DNA of 64,000 nucleotides, from NCBI RefSeq assembly GCF_029850875.1, contig NZ_JAOVAM010000008.1, positions 1 to 64,000 on the forward strand. The letters are read 5' to 3'. This document shows, piece after piece, positions 38,430-45,261 of the stretch (its first letter is position 1; each line of letters begins with the position of its first letter). This DNA comes from Rothia similimucilaginosa. GTDB lineage: Bacteria > Actinomycetota > Actinomycetes > Actinomycetales > Micrococcaceae. Below the pieces are notes generated by a model. It had not been told where the DNA came from, did not search any database, and saw only the letters and a program-made list of their open reading frames with translations. A program made the translations under genes and the position numbers.

Positions 38430-39740
38430 ATGACTACCCAGAGCACTAACCAGTCCGGTACCACCCAGCCTGTTACCGCGCCCATCCCCGTGGCAGGTAC
38501 CCAGCGCGAACACCCCGAAGCACAAGGCTATCTGCGTCAGCTGAACATCGGCGACTTGGAGCTCGTATCCGGCGTGATTCTTCCGCAGGTCACTATCGGC
38601 TACGAAACCTGGGGTACGCTCAATGAGGCTGGCGACAATGCCATCCTGATTTTGCATGCACTCACTGGCGATACGCATGTCTCTCGGGGCGTACCCACCC
38701 CCGACATGCCCGCCCCGCTGATTCGGGCTATTGAATCGGATGGCTGGTGGGAAGGCATCGTGGGGCCCGGCTCGGTCGTAGACACTAACCGTTATTTTGT
38801 GATTGCCCCCAATATTCTGGGTGGTTGCTATGGGTCGACTGGACCGGCAAGCATCATTCCCGAAGGTTACCCGGGTGCCGGTGAATACTGGGGTTCCCGC
38901 TTCCCGCAGGTAACCATCCGTGATTCTGTGCGTGCTGAGGCGTACCTGGCCCGGGCCCTGGGGGTAACCAGCTTCCGCTACGTGATTGGTGGTTCTCTCG
39001 GCGGCGCTCGTGCCCTGGAATGGGCGGCAACTAACCCTGAGCTGGTACGTGGATGCGCGGTGATTGCCTCCGGCCCTTCAGCAACGGCGGAGCAGATTTC
39101 ATGGGCTCACACCCAGAATATTGCGATTCGTTCGGATGCGAACTTTGCCGGCGGTGACTACTATGCCGGTCCCGCGCCGACCGCAGGACTTGCCTTAGCT
39201 CGCCGTATCGCGCACACCACCTACCGCAGCCCCGCCGAGCTGGAGCACCGCTTCGGCCGTGAAGAGAACCGTGGCGAAAGCATCGTGGGTGGCTCGCTGG
39301 GTGAGCCGCGTGGCCGCTACGCTATCGAAAGCTACCTGGACCATCACGGTGCCAAGCTGGTTGAGCGTTTTGACGCGAACAGCTACCTGGCGGTTAATGA
39401 GGCACTGATTTCGCACGACGTGGCGCGTGGCCGCGGCACCCTGGCGCAGGCGCTGGTGCACACCGATTGTGAGTGGACGATTGCGGCGGTGAACACGGAC
39501 CGCCTGTTCTTCCCGCATGAGTCGCACCGCCTGGCGGAGGCGCTACCCACTCCGGTGCCCGTGGACATTATCGAGTCGAACCACGGCCATGATGGCTTCC
39601 TCATTGAGTCGAAGCAGGTGGAGAAGATTCTGGCGCGTGCCCTCGGCGTTGAAGATGAATCTGCCACCCAGAGTGAGGCGCAGCGTGAACGTGAAGCTCT
39701 GGAGTCGATGACTCGACTGTACGGCGCTGTTACTCGCTAA
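38430..39740 (+). CDS. metX: Homoserine O-acetyltransferase
   Basis: A 436-residue alpha/beta hydrolase that transfers acetyl from acetyl-CoA to homoserine, making the MetY substrate. The nucleophilic Ser is in VIGGSLGGARALEWA; GYETWGTLN, ILILHALTGDTHVSR and NILGGCYGSTGPASI are family motifs. The catalytic His lies in ESNHGHDGFLIE near the C-terminus, preceded by Asp in NTDRLFFPH. I start at ATG 38430 (MTTQSTNQSG), 5 nt after GGGA; the frame further upstream begins only at TTG 38400. It is separated from metY by about 190 bp including a perfect 17-bp hairpin, so riboswitch control of metX would need read-through. Confidence 0.94.
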   Translation: MTTQSTNQSGTTQPVTAPIPVAGTQREHPEAQGYLRQLNIGDLELVSGVILPQVTIGYETWGTLNEAGDNAILILHALTGDTHVSRGVPTPDMPAPLIRAIESDGWWEGIVGPGSVVDTNRYFVIAPNILGGCYGSTGPASIIPEGYPGAGEYWGSRFPQVTIRDSVRAEAYLARALGVTSFRYVIGGSLGGARALEWAATNPELVRGCAVIASGPSATAEQISWAHTQNIAIRSDANFAGGDYYAGPAPTAGLALARRIAHTTYRSPAELEHRFGREENRGESIVGGSLGEPRGRYAIESYLDHHGAKLVERFDANSYLAVNEALISHDVARGRGTLAQALVHTDCEWTIAAVNTDRLFFPHESHRLAEALPTPVPVDIIESNHGHDGFLIESKQVEKILARALGVEDESATQSEAQREREALESMTRLYGAVTR

Positions 39741-39891
39741 GGCAACCGGCACCCGGGCGCGTTACGCGCATCCCGCTGGATGTTGTTTTCTCCAAACAGT
39801 GGGTGTGGGATTGTGAGGGAATGGCTGGGTATTCTCAACTGTCTTTCCGCCCGTTGAGAATTAACGTTCACCTTAACGGTTGGATTATGGG

Positions 39892-39930
39892 ACGCCGGGT
39901 GCTCGTATAGCGTGAGTGCCCGGCGTTTCT
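39892..39930 (+). terminator. Terminator downstream of metX
   Basis: ACGCCGGGTGCTCG (39892-39905) pairs with CGTGAGTGCCCGGCGT (39911-39926) through Watson-Crick and G-U pairs, followed by TTTCTT. It lies 150 bp past metX. Confidence 0.6.
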
Positions 39931-39943
39931 TGGAACTCGCGCT

Positions 39944-40192
39944 TTTGACGAGGAATTCATCTCCTTGGTACGGTTTATTGCTACCTGCCGTCAGACCGGA
40001 ATGAGTCTTGCCGACAATCGCACAATTTTGGATAATCTGGATAACCACGCACTCTCCATCGACGTGATGGAGCGCGCCCGCCGAAAGATTGAAAACGAGA
40101 TTGTCGGGCTGCAACAGAACCTTGAACACCTGGATCGCCGTATTCAGGAGCACCGCCATCACCTCGACAGCACCCGCTCGATAACCATCTAG
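39944..40192 (+). pseudogene. Truncated MerR-family regulator remnant
   Basis: The reading frame from 39944 gives FDEEFISLVRFIATCRQTGMSLADN, then a long helix with NEIVGLQQNLEHLDRRIQEH. This matches the second half of MerR-type regulators (the L-x-F-I-x-x-x-R-x-x-G-x-S-L-x-x segment plus the dimerisation helix). The N-terminal winged-helix half is missing: a terminator-like hairpin and a stop codon lie immediately upstream. No start codon with a ribosome site is evident (a TTG at 39965 is in frame). It is probably a decayed gene; an intact MerR gene lies convergent just beyond. Confidence 0.45.
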
Positions 40193-40319
40193 TTTTAATG
40201 CACAAACAGCATGTAACACCCGGTAGACCCGATGTAGGGAATACCGGGCATCTTTTCATATTCAGCTGAGTATGCTTGGTTACTCATGCTAAGCTGCTGG
40301 GTGTTTTCAGTTTCTAGCT

Positions 40320-41135
40320 TTAGCTCCAGGTAGCTTCCAGCGGGTCAACACCGTGTGCACGAGCATTCTCATAGATGACTTCCCGCAACCACTCCGCAAG
40401 CCCGGTCACGAGATTCTCGTAATACGCCTTGAAGCGGGCATCCTCAACGTAACCGCGGGCTAGAATAGCGTGCTTAGCGGGGGTGACCTCAAAGAAGAAC
40501 AGGGAGGCGCGGTGCCGCTCGGCGAGTGCGTTCGCTTCCTCACTGCCCGGCTGCACGCCGCGGTTGAATGCCTTGACGAGGGCTCGTTCTACCTCGTCAA
40601 TCTGCTGTTTGCCGTTCTGCCAGTCGGCACGGTCCATTGAGGCAGTACGGCGCTGGTATTCAGCCCAGTCGTCAGTTTTCTCGTAACGCTCCTGCGCTTC
40701 CTGCTGGTGGGCGAGGCTGAACCCTTCACCCATAATCTCTGCTTTTTCGGCAGCGCTGAGCTGCTCATTTTTAGGTGCCATAGTGTCCTCCAAAAGGCGT
40801 TCGATGGTTTCAAGCATGCGCCGGTGGGCGGCGATTTTGCGTTGAAGCATATCCCGCTGAGCGAGCAGATGCTCGGTGCTGTTCTCCTGGTCCTGCAGTA
40901 TGTTGCGAATAGCGTCAAGGCCCATGCCGATGGAGCGGTACCCCAGGATGACGGTGATTCGTTCAAGGTCTGTATCGGTGTAGTACCGGTGCCCGTTGAA
41001 CTCATCATGTGCCGGGTTGAGTAAGCCCCGCTGCTCCCAGTGGTGTAGCGTGCGGACTGTGAGCCCGTGCAATGATGCTGCTTCTCCTACGGTGTATTCA
41101 TGATGCCCGTCAGGTGGTGTTATGTTCGCGTCCAT
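40320..41135 (-). CDS. MerR family regulator with TipAS antibiotic-recognition domain
   Basis: A 271-residue TipAL-type regulator. The N-terminal MerR winged helix is HEYTVGEAASLHGLTVRTLHHWEQRGLL with NGHRYYTDTDLERI, then the coiled-coil dimerisation helix (about 85-130). The rest (MGEGFSLAHQQEAQERYEKTDDWAEY to the C-terminus; abridged HQQEAQERYEKTDDW) resembles the all-alpha TipAS/Mta ligand domain that binds thiopeptides and other drugs. Ligand binding in such proteins underwinds a 19-bp-spaced promoter. Exactly such a promoter lies upstream, with the start codon only 6 nt past the -10, implying autoregulation of a nearly leaderless mRNA. It is divergent from the esterase gene. Confidence 0.9.
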   Translation of the reverse strand: MDANITPPDGHHEYTVGEAASLHGLTVRTLHHWEQRGLLNPAHDEFNGHRYYTDTDLERITVILGYRSIGMGLDAIRNILQDQENSTEHLLAQRDMLQRKIAAHRRMLETIERLLEDTMAPKNEQLSAAEKAEIMGEGFSLAHQQEAQERYEKTDDWAEYQRRTASMDRADWQNGKQQIDEVERALVKAFNRGVQPGSEEANALAERHRASLFFFEVTPAKHAILARGYVEDARFKAYYENLVTGLAEWLREVIYENARAHGVDPLEATWS

Positions 41136-41141
41136 GGTGTC

Positions 41142-41172
41142 ACTCTAAAACCTGACGTTAGGTGAGGGTCAA
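41142..41172 (-). promoter_or_regulatory. MerR-type promoter and operator with 19-bp spacer
   Basis: On the minus strand, TTGACC (41167-41172) and TAGAGT (41142-41147) are separated by exactly 19 bp. The spacer contains the dyad ACCTAACGTCAGGT (41150-41163). An overlong spacer with a central palindrome is the hallmark of promoters activated by MerR proteins. The TipA-type gene starts 6 nt downstream of the -10. Confidence 0.75.
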
Positions 41173-41229
41173 GCTGGCGGCGGAACCTGCGGTGCAGGTT
41201 TGCGCGGCAGTCCTCGCTAAGATGGGTGC

Positions 41230-41982
41230 ATGAGCGAAAACAAATACGTCGTCGAATACACCCGCCCCGAGAACGAACGAGCAGGCACCCACCTGGTGCT
41301 CATGCTGCACGGCTACGGCTCCCAGGAGCACGATTTGCTGTCCCTGGCGGCGCACCTTCCGCAGGAGGGCTTCACCTACGCCTCCATGCGTGCGCCGCAG
41401 CCGGTCGGTACCCAGTTCTCCGCGGACTCGACCGGCGCTTACATTGCCGCAGATGCTATCGGCTACCAGTGGTACCCGCTGAACCAGCAGCTCGAATCTA
41501 ACCAGCGCGCCATCGAACAGGCGAGCGACTACGTGCTGGAATGGGTGCGCGAGAACCGTGCACCGTACGCTTCGGTGACCCTGCTGGGCTTCTCGCAGGG
41601 CATGGGTGTCGCAACTTCGATGGTGCGTCATGCCCCCGGCGAGTTCGCTGCGGTGGTGGGTCTGTCCGGCTACGCGGTGGACTCGGATTCGCCGTACTTC
41701 AAGGATGATGAGCTGAAGAAGACCGAACTGCCGGTGTTCTTTGGTCGCGATCAGGAAGACCCCGTCATCCCGCAGGAGATAGTGAACTACACCTACGACT
41801 GGATCCGCAAGTACACCGACGGCATCAAGGTGCTGTACGCCGGTACGGGTCACGGCGTGAGCGCCATGGAGATTCGCCATGTGGGCGAGTTCCTGGAGGT
41901 GAAGGTGCAGGGGCAGGAGCCGCGTATTCGTGCGCAGAAGGTTGCGGAGGCGACCGGCGCCGCGGAAGGCTCTGACGCCTAA
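41230..41982 (+). CDS. Alpha/beta hydrolase, phospholipase/carboxylesterase family
   Basis: A 250-residue predicted esterase of the small carboxylesterase/phospholipase (YtaP/EstB-like) group. LVLMLHGYGSQEHDLLSLA is the oxyanion strand, VTLLGFSQGMGVATS the nucleophile elbow (Ser in GFSQG), and GRDQEDPVIPQEIV the Asp-containing segment. AGTGHGVSAMEIRHVGEFL carries the His. It has no signal peptide. A -10-like TAAGAT ends 6 nt before the ATG, so the mRNA may be leaderless. The last ~130 bp of the gene are repeated at 47601-47733, on the far side of the copper island. That makes this gene's 3' end the apparent insertion or duplication site. Confidence 0.88.
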   Translation: MSENKYVVEYTRPENERAGTHLVLMLHGYGSQEHDLLSLAAHLPQEGFTYASMRAPQPVGTQFSADSTGAYIAADAIGYQWYPLNQQLESNQRAIEQASDYVLEWVRENRAPYASVTLLGFSQGMGVATSMVRHAPGEFAAVVGLSGYAVDSDSPYFKDDELKKTELPVFFGRDQEDPVIPQEIVNYTYDWIRKYTDGIKVLYAGTGHGVSAMEIRHVGEFLEVKVQGQEPRIRAQKVAEATGAAEGSDA

Positions 41983-42030
41983 ATCGACTATATGGAAAGC
42001 CCTCGGGTCATGACGACTCGGGGGCTTACG
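41850..42030 (+). repeat. Direct repeat copy A: esterase 3' end and terminator
   Basis: The sequence from TCACGGCGTGAGCGCC through the esterase stop codon is repeated at 47601-47733 with about five substitutions in ~139 bp. The following terminator (AGCCCTCGGGTC...GACTCGGGGGCT) recurs in slightly altered form at 47750-47780. Confidence 0.85.
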
Positions 42031-42082
42031 TTGAGCTTTTGCTTCTGCTTGGGATGCCCGGTTCCGCTTGGAAAGGCGGTTA

Positions 42083-42140
42083 TCGTCCTCGTTCCTACAG
42101 GGAACCCGCCTTCGCTTCGCTTCGGGCACCCTGATGTCAC
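42083..42140 (+). repeat. 58-bp intergenic element, forward copy
   Basis: It runs from TCGTCCTCGTTCCTACAGGG to GGGCACCCTGATGTCAC and is present in inverted orientation at 48011-48068 with one mismatch. Its first part recurs at about 47810-47826. Confidence 0.85.
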
Positions 42141-42199
42141 GTTCGGACGATACCGCCTTTTCGCGCTGGAGTTAGCAGGCCTGCCTGTAGAGCTGTGCG

Positions 42200-42330
42200 G
42201 GTGCGGCCGCGTTTTCCGGATGCGCCCTCAGGGTGTCAGCCCGGACGCTCTCCGATGCGGAGCGAGGAGAGGGCGGAGCGTCCGGGTGACGGGTGCCCCT
42301 GCGTAGGCGCGGAGGAAATATGCGGCGCCC
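42200..42330. repeat. Dispersed intergenic repeat, copy 2 (interrupted)
   Basis: It matches 29769-29850 in two blocks: 42200-42230 (GGTGCGGCCGCGTTTTCCGG, then TGCGCCCT) and 42281-42325 (TCCGGGTGACGGGTGCCCCT, then GCGTAGGCGCGGAGGAAATATGCGG). About 48 bp that copy 1 lacks lie between them and contain a GGACGCTC/GAGCGTCC inverted repeat. Confidence 0.75.
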
Positions 42331-42423
42331 CGCCCCTGATTAGTGAGGGGAGGAACGAAGGGGAGCACCGCGGCAACCACGATGGCGGCTCTGCGGGGTG
42401 TGCTCGGCACGGATTAGATCTTC

Positions 42424-42546
42424 TTATTCCGGGGCGGTGGGAAAGAAGGCGGTGTTCTGGCTGTCCCGGAAGACCACAACACCGAGGAAGATCATCGTGC
42501 TGCCCGGTGGGTGGTCTGTAGCGACTCTGCCCACCTCGGCACTCAA
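42424..42546 (-). other. Possible 40-codon ORF or gene remnant
   Basis: A TTG-initiated frame just downstream of the multicopper oxidase ends STMIFLGVVVFRDSQNTAFFP. Its codon composition looks coding, with GC-rich third positions. It could be the C-terminal scrap of a gene truncated when the island was assembled. I do not recognise a family. Confidence 0.25.
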
Positions 42547-42560
42547 CCCTGCTGTGGGGG

Positions 42561-44030
42561 TTACGTGTAGCGAAGCGAGCTGAACATCCCGGTTTCCATG
42601 TGATAGGCGTTATGGCAGTGAAATGCCCACTCACCGGGGTTCTCAGCGATCAGGTCGGCGATTATGGTTTCGCCGCCGCGGAGAAGGACGGTGTCCTTGC
42701 GTAGCCCGCCGCTGCCGGGCAGCGACCACGTGTGGCCGTGGATGTGCATGGGGTGGGGCATCATGGTCCTGTTGCGCATGACCATCCGCAGGCGCTGGCC
42801 CTCCTGCACGGTCGCGGAGGAGGATTGGCCGTCGGTGAGAATGCTCCATTTATACGGCATCATCTGCCCGTCCAGGTCGATGCTGACTTCTCGGTCTGGT
42901 GTGCCCTCGGGCAGGAGCGCACGGTCTGCTGGCTTCAGGGAGGACAGAAGCAGCCCGGTGGACGACAACTCGGGGAAGTCGACATCGGGGCTGGGGGCCT
43001 GGCCGCCGGCGGTGCGGATGACGGCGAAGGCGCGGTCGTTCTTACCCACCGCCAAAGCCGTGAGCGGGAAGACGCCGTCGCCGAGGATGACCTCGACGTC
43101 GACACGCTCGCCCATCGACAGGTAGATCGATTCGGTCTCCAAGGGCTGGACAGGGAAGCCGTCGGTGTGGGTAACGGTCATGCGATGACCCCCGAGGGCC
43201 AACTTGAAGATGGTGTCACCGCCGGAGTTGATAAACCGCAGGCGGGCCTTGTTGCCCGGGCGAGCCTCGAAGGTCCGGTGAGCACGGGGGATACGTCCGT
43301 TGATGAGGTAGTGCGGATACATCACATCGCCGGCATCCCCGCCCAGTACCCGATCCGGGGTGCCGTGATGATTTTCCATTCCCATCTTCCCGTGATGGTC
43401 GCCCGAACCCATTCCGGTGAGCTTGTCGAGCTCATCGTCGGGAGTGCCCTGAATGCCATCGACCCAGTCGTCGAGCACGATGGTCCACTCAACGTCATGG
43501 TCCTCAGCGTCTTGCGGATCACGGATGATCAGTGGGGCGTGGAGGCCGCGATCAAGCTGCAGGCCGGCGTGGGAATGGTAGAAGTAGGTGCCACCGTGGG
43601 GGACTTTAAAAACATAGGAGAAAGACTTGCCAGGTTCAATGGGGTCCTGGGTCATGCCGGGCACACCGTCGGCTGCGTTGTGGAGTGCGATGCCATGCCA
43701 GTGGATGGAGGTGCTCTCAGGCAGTTCATTGGTGATATCGACCTGGAGGACGTCGCCGACGGTGGCCTCAATGGCCGCATCCCCGGTGTTAGAGACGTAT
43801 CCCCACGTCTTGGCTTCGATGCCACCGATATCCAGGGAGAGGGGCCGGGCGGTCAGCGTCCGGCGCACCGTCGGCTCACCGAGCGCAGTGGGGGTGGGAG
43901 TGGGGCGAAAGGAGGGACCTGGTGTCGAGGCAGCGGGTCCAGGGTTGCTGGTGCATGCGGCCAAGGCCCCGGTGCCGGCGAGGGCGAGCCCGCCGAGCAG
44001 AAACTGTCGTCGGGGAAACGCGTTCGTCAT
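42561..44030 (-). CDS. Multicopper oxidase, Tat-exported lipoprotein-like (CueO/CopA type)
   Basis: A 489-residue periplasm- or surface-directed copper oxidase that oxidises Cu(I) to less toxic Cu(II). The N-terminus PRRQFLLGGLALAGTGALAAC has a twin-arginine-like RR and a lipobox ending in Cys (about residue 25), so it is likely folded before export and lipid-anchored. All four copper motifs are present: SIHWHGIALHN, FYHSHAGLQLDRG, HPMHIHGHTW and FHCHNAYHMETGM (the T1 Cys between His residues). A His/Met-rich segment (GMGSGDHHGKMGMENHHG, about 210-228) resembles the Met-rich insert of CueO. AAAGG precedes the ATG. Codon use is more GC-biased than in neighbouring host genes. It is divergent from the CopZ/CopB pair across CsoR-like operators. 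Confidence 0.93.
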   Translation of the reverse strand: MTNAFPRRQFLLGGLALAGTGALAACTSNPGPAASTPGPSFRPTPTPTALGEPTVRRTLTARPLSLDIGGIEAKTWGYVSNTGDAAIEATVGDVLQVDITNELPESTSIHWHGIALHNAADGVPGMTQDPIEPGKSFSYVFKVPHGGTYFYHSHAGLQLDRGLHAPLIIRDPQDAEDHDVEWTIVLDDWVDGIQGTPDDELDKLTGMGSGDHHGKMGMENHHGTPDRVLGGDAGDVMYPHYLINGRIPRAHRTFEARPGNKARLRFINSGGDTIFKLALGGHRMTVTHTDGFPVQPLETESIYLSMGERVDVEVILGDGVFPLTALAVGKNDRAFAVIRTAGGQAPSPDVDFPELSSTGLLLSSLKPADRALLPEGTPDREVSIDLDGQMMPYKWSILTDGQSSSATVQEGQRLRMVMRNRTMMPHPMHIHGHTWSLPGSGGLRKDTVLLRGGETIIADLIAENPGEWAFHCHNAYHMETGMFSSLRYT

Positions 44031-44101
44031 GATTTAACCTTTCTTGGTACAAGATTTCAGTGATATGGGAGACAGGCGCAGGTGAGGACTCTGCTGAGCC
44101 A

Positions 44102-44302
44102 TCACGTCAGGCGCAGGTCTGTGACACAGATGGCACCGTCGTCGGTGGTGGAAAACTCCGTGGTGCCGGTACGCCCCTGGTAGCTGACCTCAATCAGGCC
44201 GATGGCATCATCGGTGATTGTGACCTGGATATCCTCATTGTCGAGTTCCCCCAGGCAGGTCGTGAGGCTGTGGTAGAAGCAGTCGTGGGAGGCTATCGGC
44301 AA
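44102..44302 (-). CDS. Small hypothetical protein upstream of the multicopper oxidase
   Basis: A 66-residue frame ending EFSTTDDGAICVTDLRLT, starting at TTG 44302. Its first codons (LPIASHDC) and the ~120 bp upstream are an inverted, diverged copy of the 5' end of the CopZ-like gene (LPMASHGC). A 5-bp difference shifts the frame between the copies. The rest has no similarity to CopZ. It may be a real small protein translated from the duplicated leader, or a chance fusion. GGAG lies 24 nt away, too far to be a ribosome site for this start. It would be transcribed with the oxidase 71 bp downstream. Confidence 0.4.
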   Translation of the reverse strand: MPIASHDCFYHSLTTCLGELDNEDIQVTITDDAIGLIEVSYQGRTGTTEFSTTDDGAICVTDLRLT

Positions 44303-44395
44303 GAGGCGGGGCGGTGATCACGGGAAAGCTCCTACGAGTCGGTGGGATGCGGTGATGCCACTTCTCCAGCATATACCCCCCTGGGGTATATTTTC
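44260..44395 (-). repeat. Inverted duplicate of the copZ promoter and leader
   Basis: Read on the minus strand, it carries a CsoR-like palindrome, GGCATCACCGCATCCCACCGA, CGTAGGAGCTTTCCC and GATCACCGCCCCGCC. It is closely similar to plus-strand 44757-44925. The duplicated unit faces outward on both sides of the kinase remnant. Confidence 0.8.
44372..44390. promoter_or_regulatory. CsoR-like copper operator, oxidase side
   Basis: TATACCCC-CCT-GGGGTATA is an 8-bp perfect dyad with a 3-nt centre. It matches the known A/T-flanked C-run and G-run operators of the Cu(I) sensor CsoR. It lies upstream of the small ORF and multicopper oxidase. Confidence 0.65.
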
Positions 44396-44435
44396 AAAGG
44401 GGGAGGGTATGGCTCTCGCGCGGGGCAGGGCGTGG

Positions 44436-44760
44436 TCACCGAGTAGCCTCCTCACTATTGGGAGGGGACAGTGGGAGGCGGAGGGTAAACACTGCTCCGC
44501 GACCGGGCCCGGGGGAGGTGGCGGTGAGAGTGCCGCCGTGGGCCTCAATCTATGCCTTGGAGATGGTCAGACCGATACCGGCCCCGCCATTGTCCCGACT
44601 GCGGGCGCCCCCCCCGGGTAGAAGCGTTCGAAGATATGTCCGGGCTGGCCAGGTGGGATGCCCTCGCCGTCATCGGCGACGTGGATGAGCGCGGTGGACG
44701 CCCCCTGTCGGTGGACGCTAATCCGGACCTGCCCGCCGGCCGGGGTGTGTCCTCCACCCC
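44436..44760 (-). pseudogene. Remnant of a sensor histidine kinase ATPase domain
   Basis: On the minus strand one frame gives TALIHVADDGEGIPPGQPGH then IFERFYPGG, the G1 box and F box of a HATPase_c domain. After a frameshift another frame gives GAGIGLTISKA, an in-frame TAG, then IEAHGGTLTATSPGPGRGA and a C-terminal VFTLRLPLSPP. The dimerisation and sensor parts are missing. It looks like the tail of a CopS/CutS-type copper sensor kinase, now broken by at least one stop and one frameshift and trapped between the duplicated operators. Confidence 0.75.
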
Positions 44761-44767
44761 TTGAAAA

Positions 44768-44786
44768 TATACCCCAGGGGGGTATA
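44768..44786. promoter_or_regulatory. CsoR-like copper operator, copZ side, distal
   Basis: TATACCCC-AGG-GGGGTATA. First of two tandem palindromes, 49 bp apart, upstream of the CopZ-like gene. Confidence 0.65.
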
Positions 44787-44816
44787 TACTGGAGAATAGC
44801 ATCGCCGCCCTCAATA

Positions 44817-44835
44817 TATACCCCAAGGGGGTATA
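44817..44835. promoter_or_regulatory. CsoR-like copper operator, copZ side, proximal
   Basis: TATACCCC-AAG-GGGGTATA, followed by ATGCTGGAGAGTGGCATC, which also follows the other two operators in near-identical form. It is 49 bp before the CopZ-like start codon. Confidence 0.65.
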
Positions 44836-44884
44836 TGCTGGAGAGTGGCATCGCCGCATCCCACCGACCCGTAGGAGCTTTCCC

Positions 44885-45211
44885 ATGATCACCGCCCCGC
44901 CCCGCCTCTTGCCGATGGCCTCCCACGGCTGCAGCTGTTGCGGACCTGCCTCACGTGCCGACACCGTCTCCAACCCTGCCGCCAGCGACTCGTCAGCAGG
45001 AGGGTCCTCCTCTAGCTATCAGGTCACCGGCCTTACCTGCGGGCACTGCGCGAAAAGCGTGACCCAGGCCCTTCATACCCTCCCCCAGGTCGACGACGTC
45101 CAGGTTGATCTCGCTGCTGGTGGTGTTTCCACCGTCACGGTCACCGGTGTCGTACCTCCGGAGATGGTTCGCCGGGCTATCGAGGCGACCGGCTACACCG
45201 TCTTATCCTGA
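44885..45211 (+). CDS. CopZ-like copper chaperone with Cys-rich N-terminal extension
   Basis: A 108-residue protein. A C-terminal HMA domain (about 43-108) has the Cu(I) motif GLTCGHC, then HTLPQVDDVQVDLAAGG and a final AIEATGYTVLS, as in CopZ. Unlike classical CopZ (~68 residues), it has an N-terminal ~40-residue extension with HGCSCCGPAS, an extra potential metal site, and a Ser/Ala linker. It would carry Cu(I) to the P-type ATPase encoded 50 bp downstream. GTAGGAGCTTTCCC precedes the ATG. Expression is presumably released from a CsoR repressor encoded elsewhere, since no csoR gene is in the window. Confidence 0.9.
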   Translation: MITAPPRLLPMASHGCSCCGPASRADTVSNPAASDSSAGGSSSSYQVTGLTCGHCAKSVTQALHTLPQVDDVQVDLAAGGVSTVTVTGVVPPEMVRRAIEATGYTVLS

Positions 45212-45261
45212 TCGATTTACCCATCATCTCGACCCCGACCGGGTTGAGCGAAAGGAACGTC

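Larger units (their letters stand above)
41983..42560. other. Repeat-rich left flank of the copper island
   Basis: It holds the esterase terminator (about 41998-42027), the 58-bp element at 42083-42140, the dispersed repeat at 42200-42330 and a short ORF remnant at 42424-42546. No complete gene. Confidence 0.6.
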
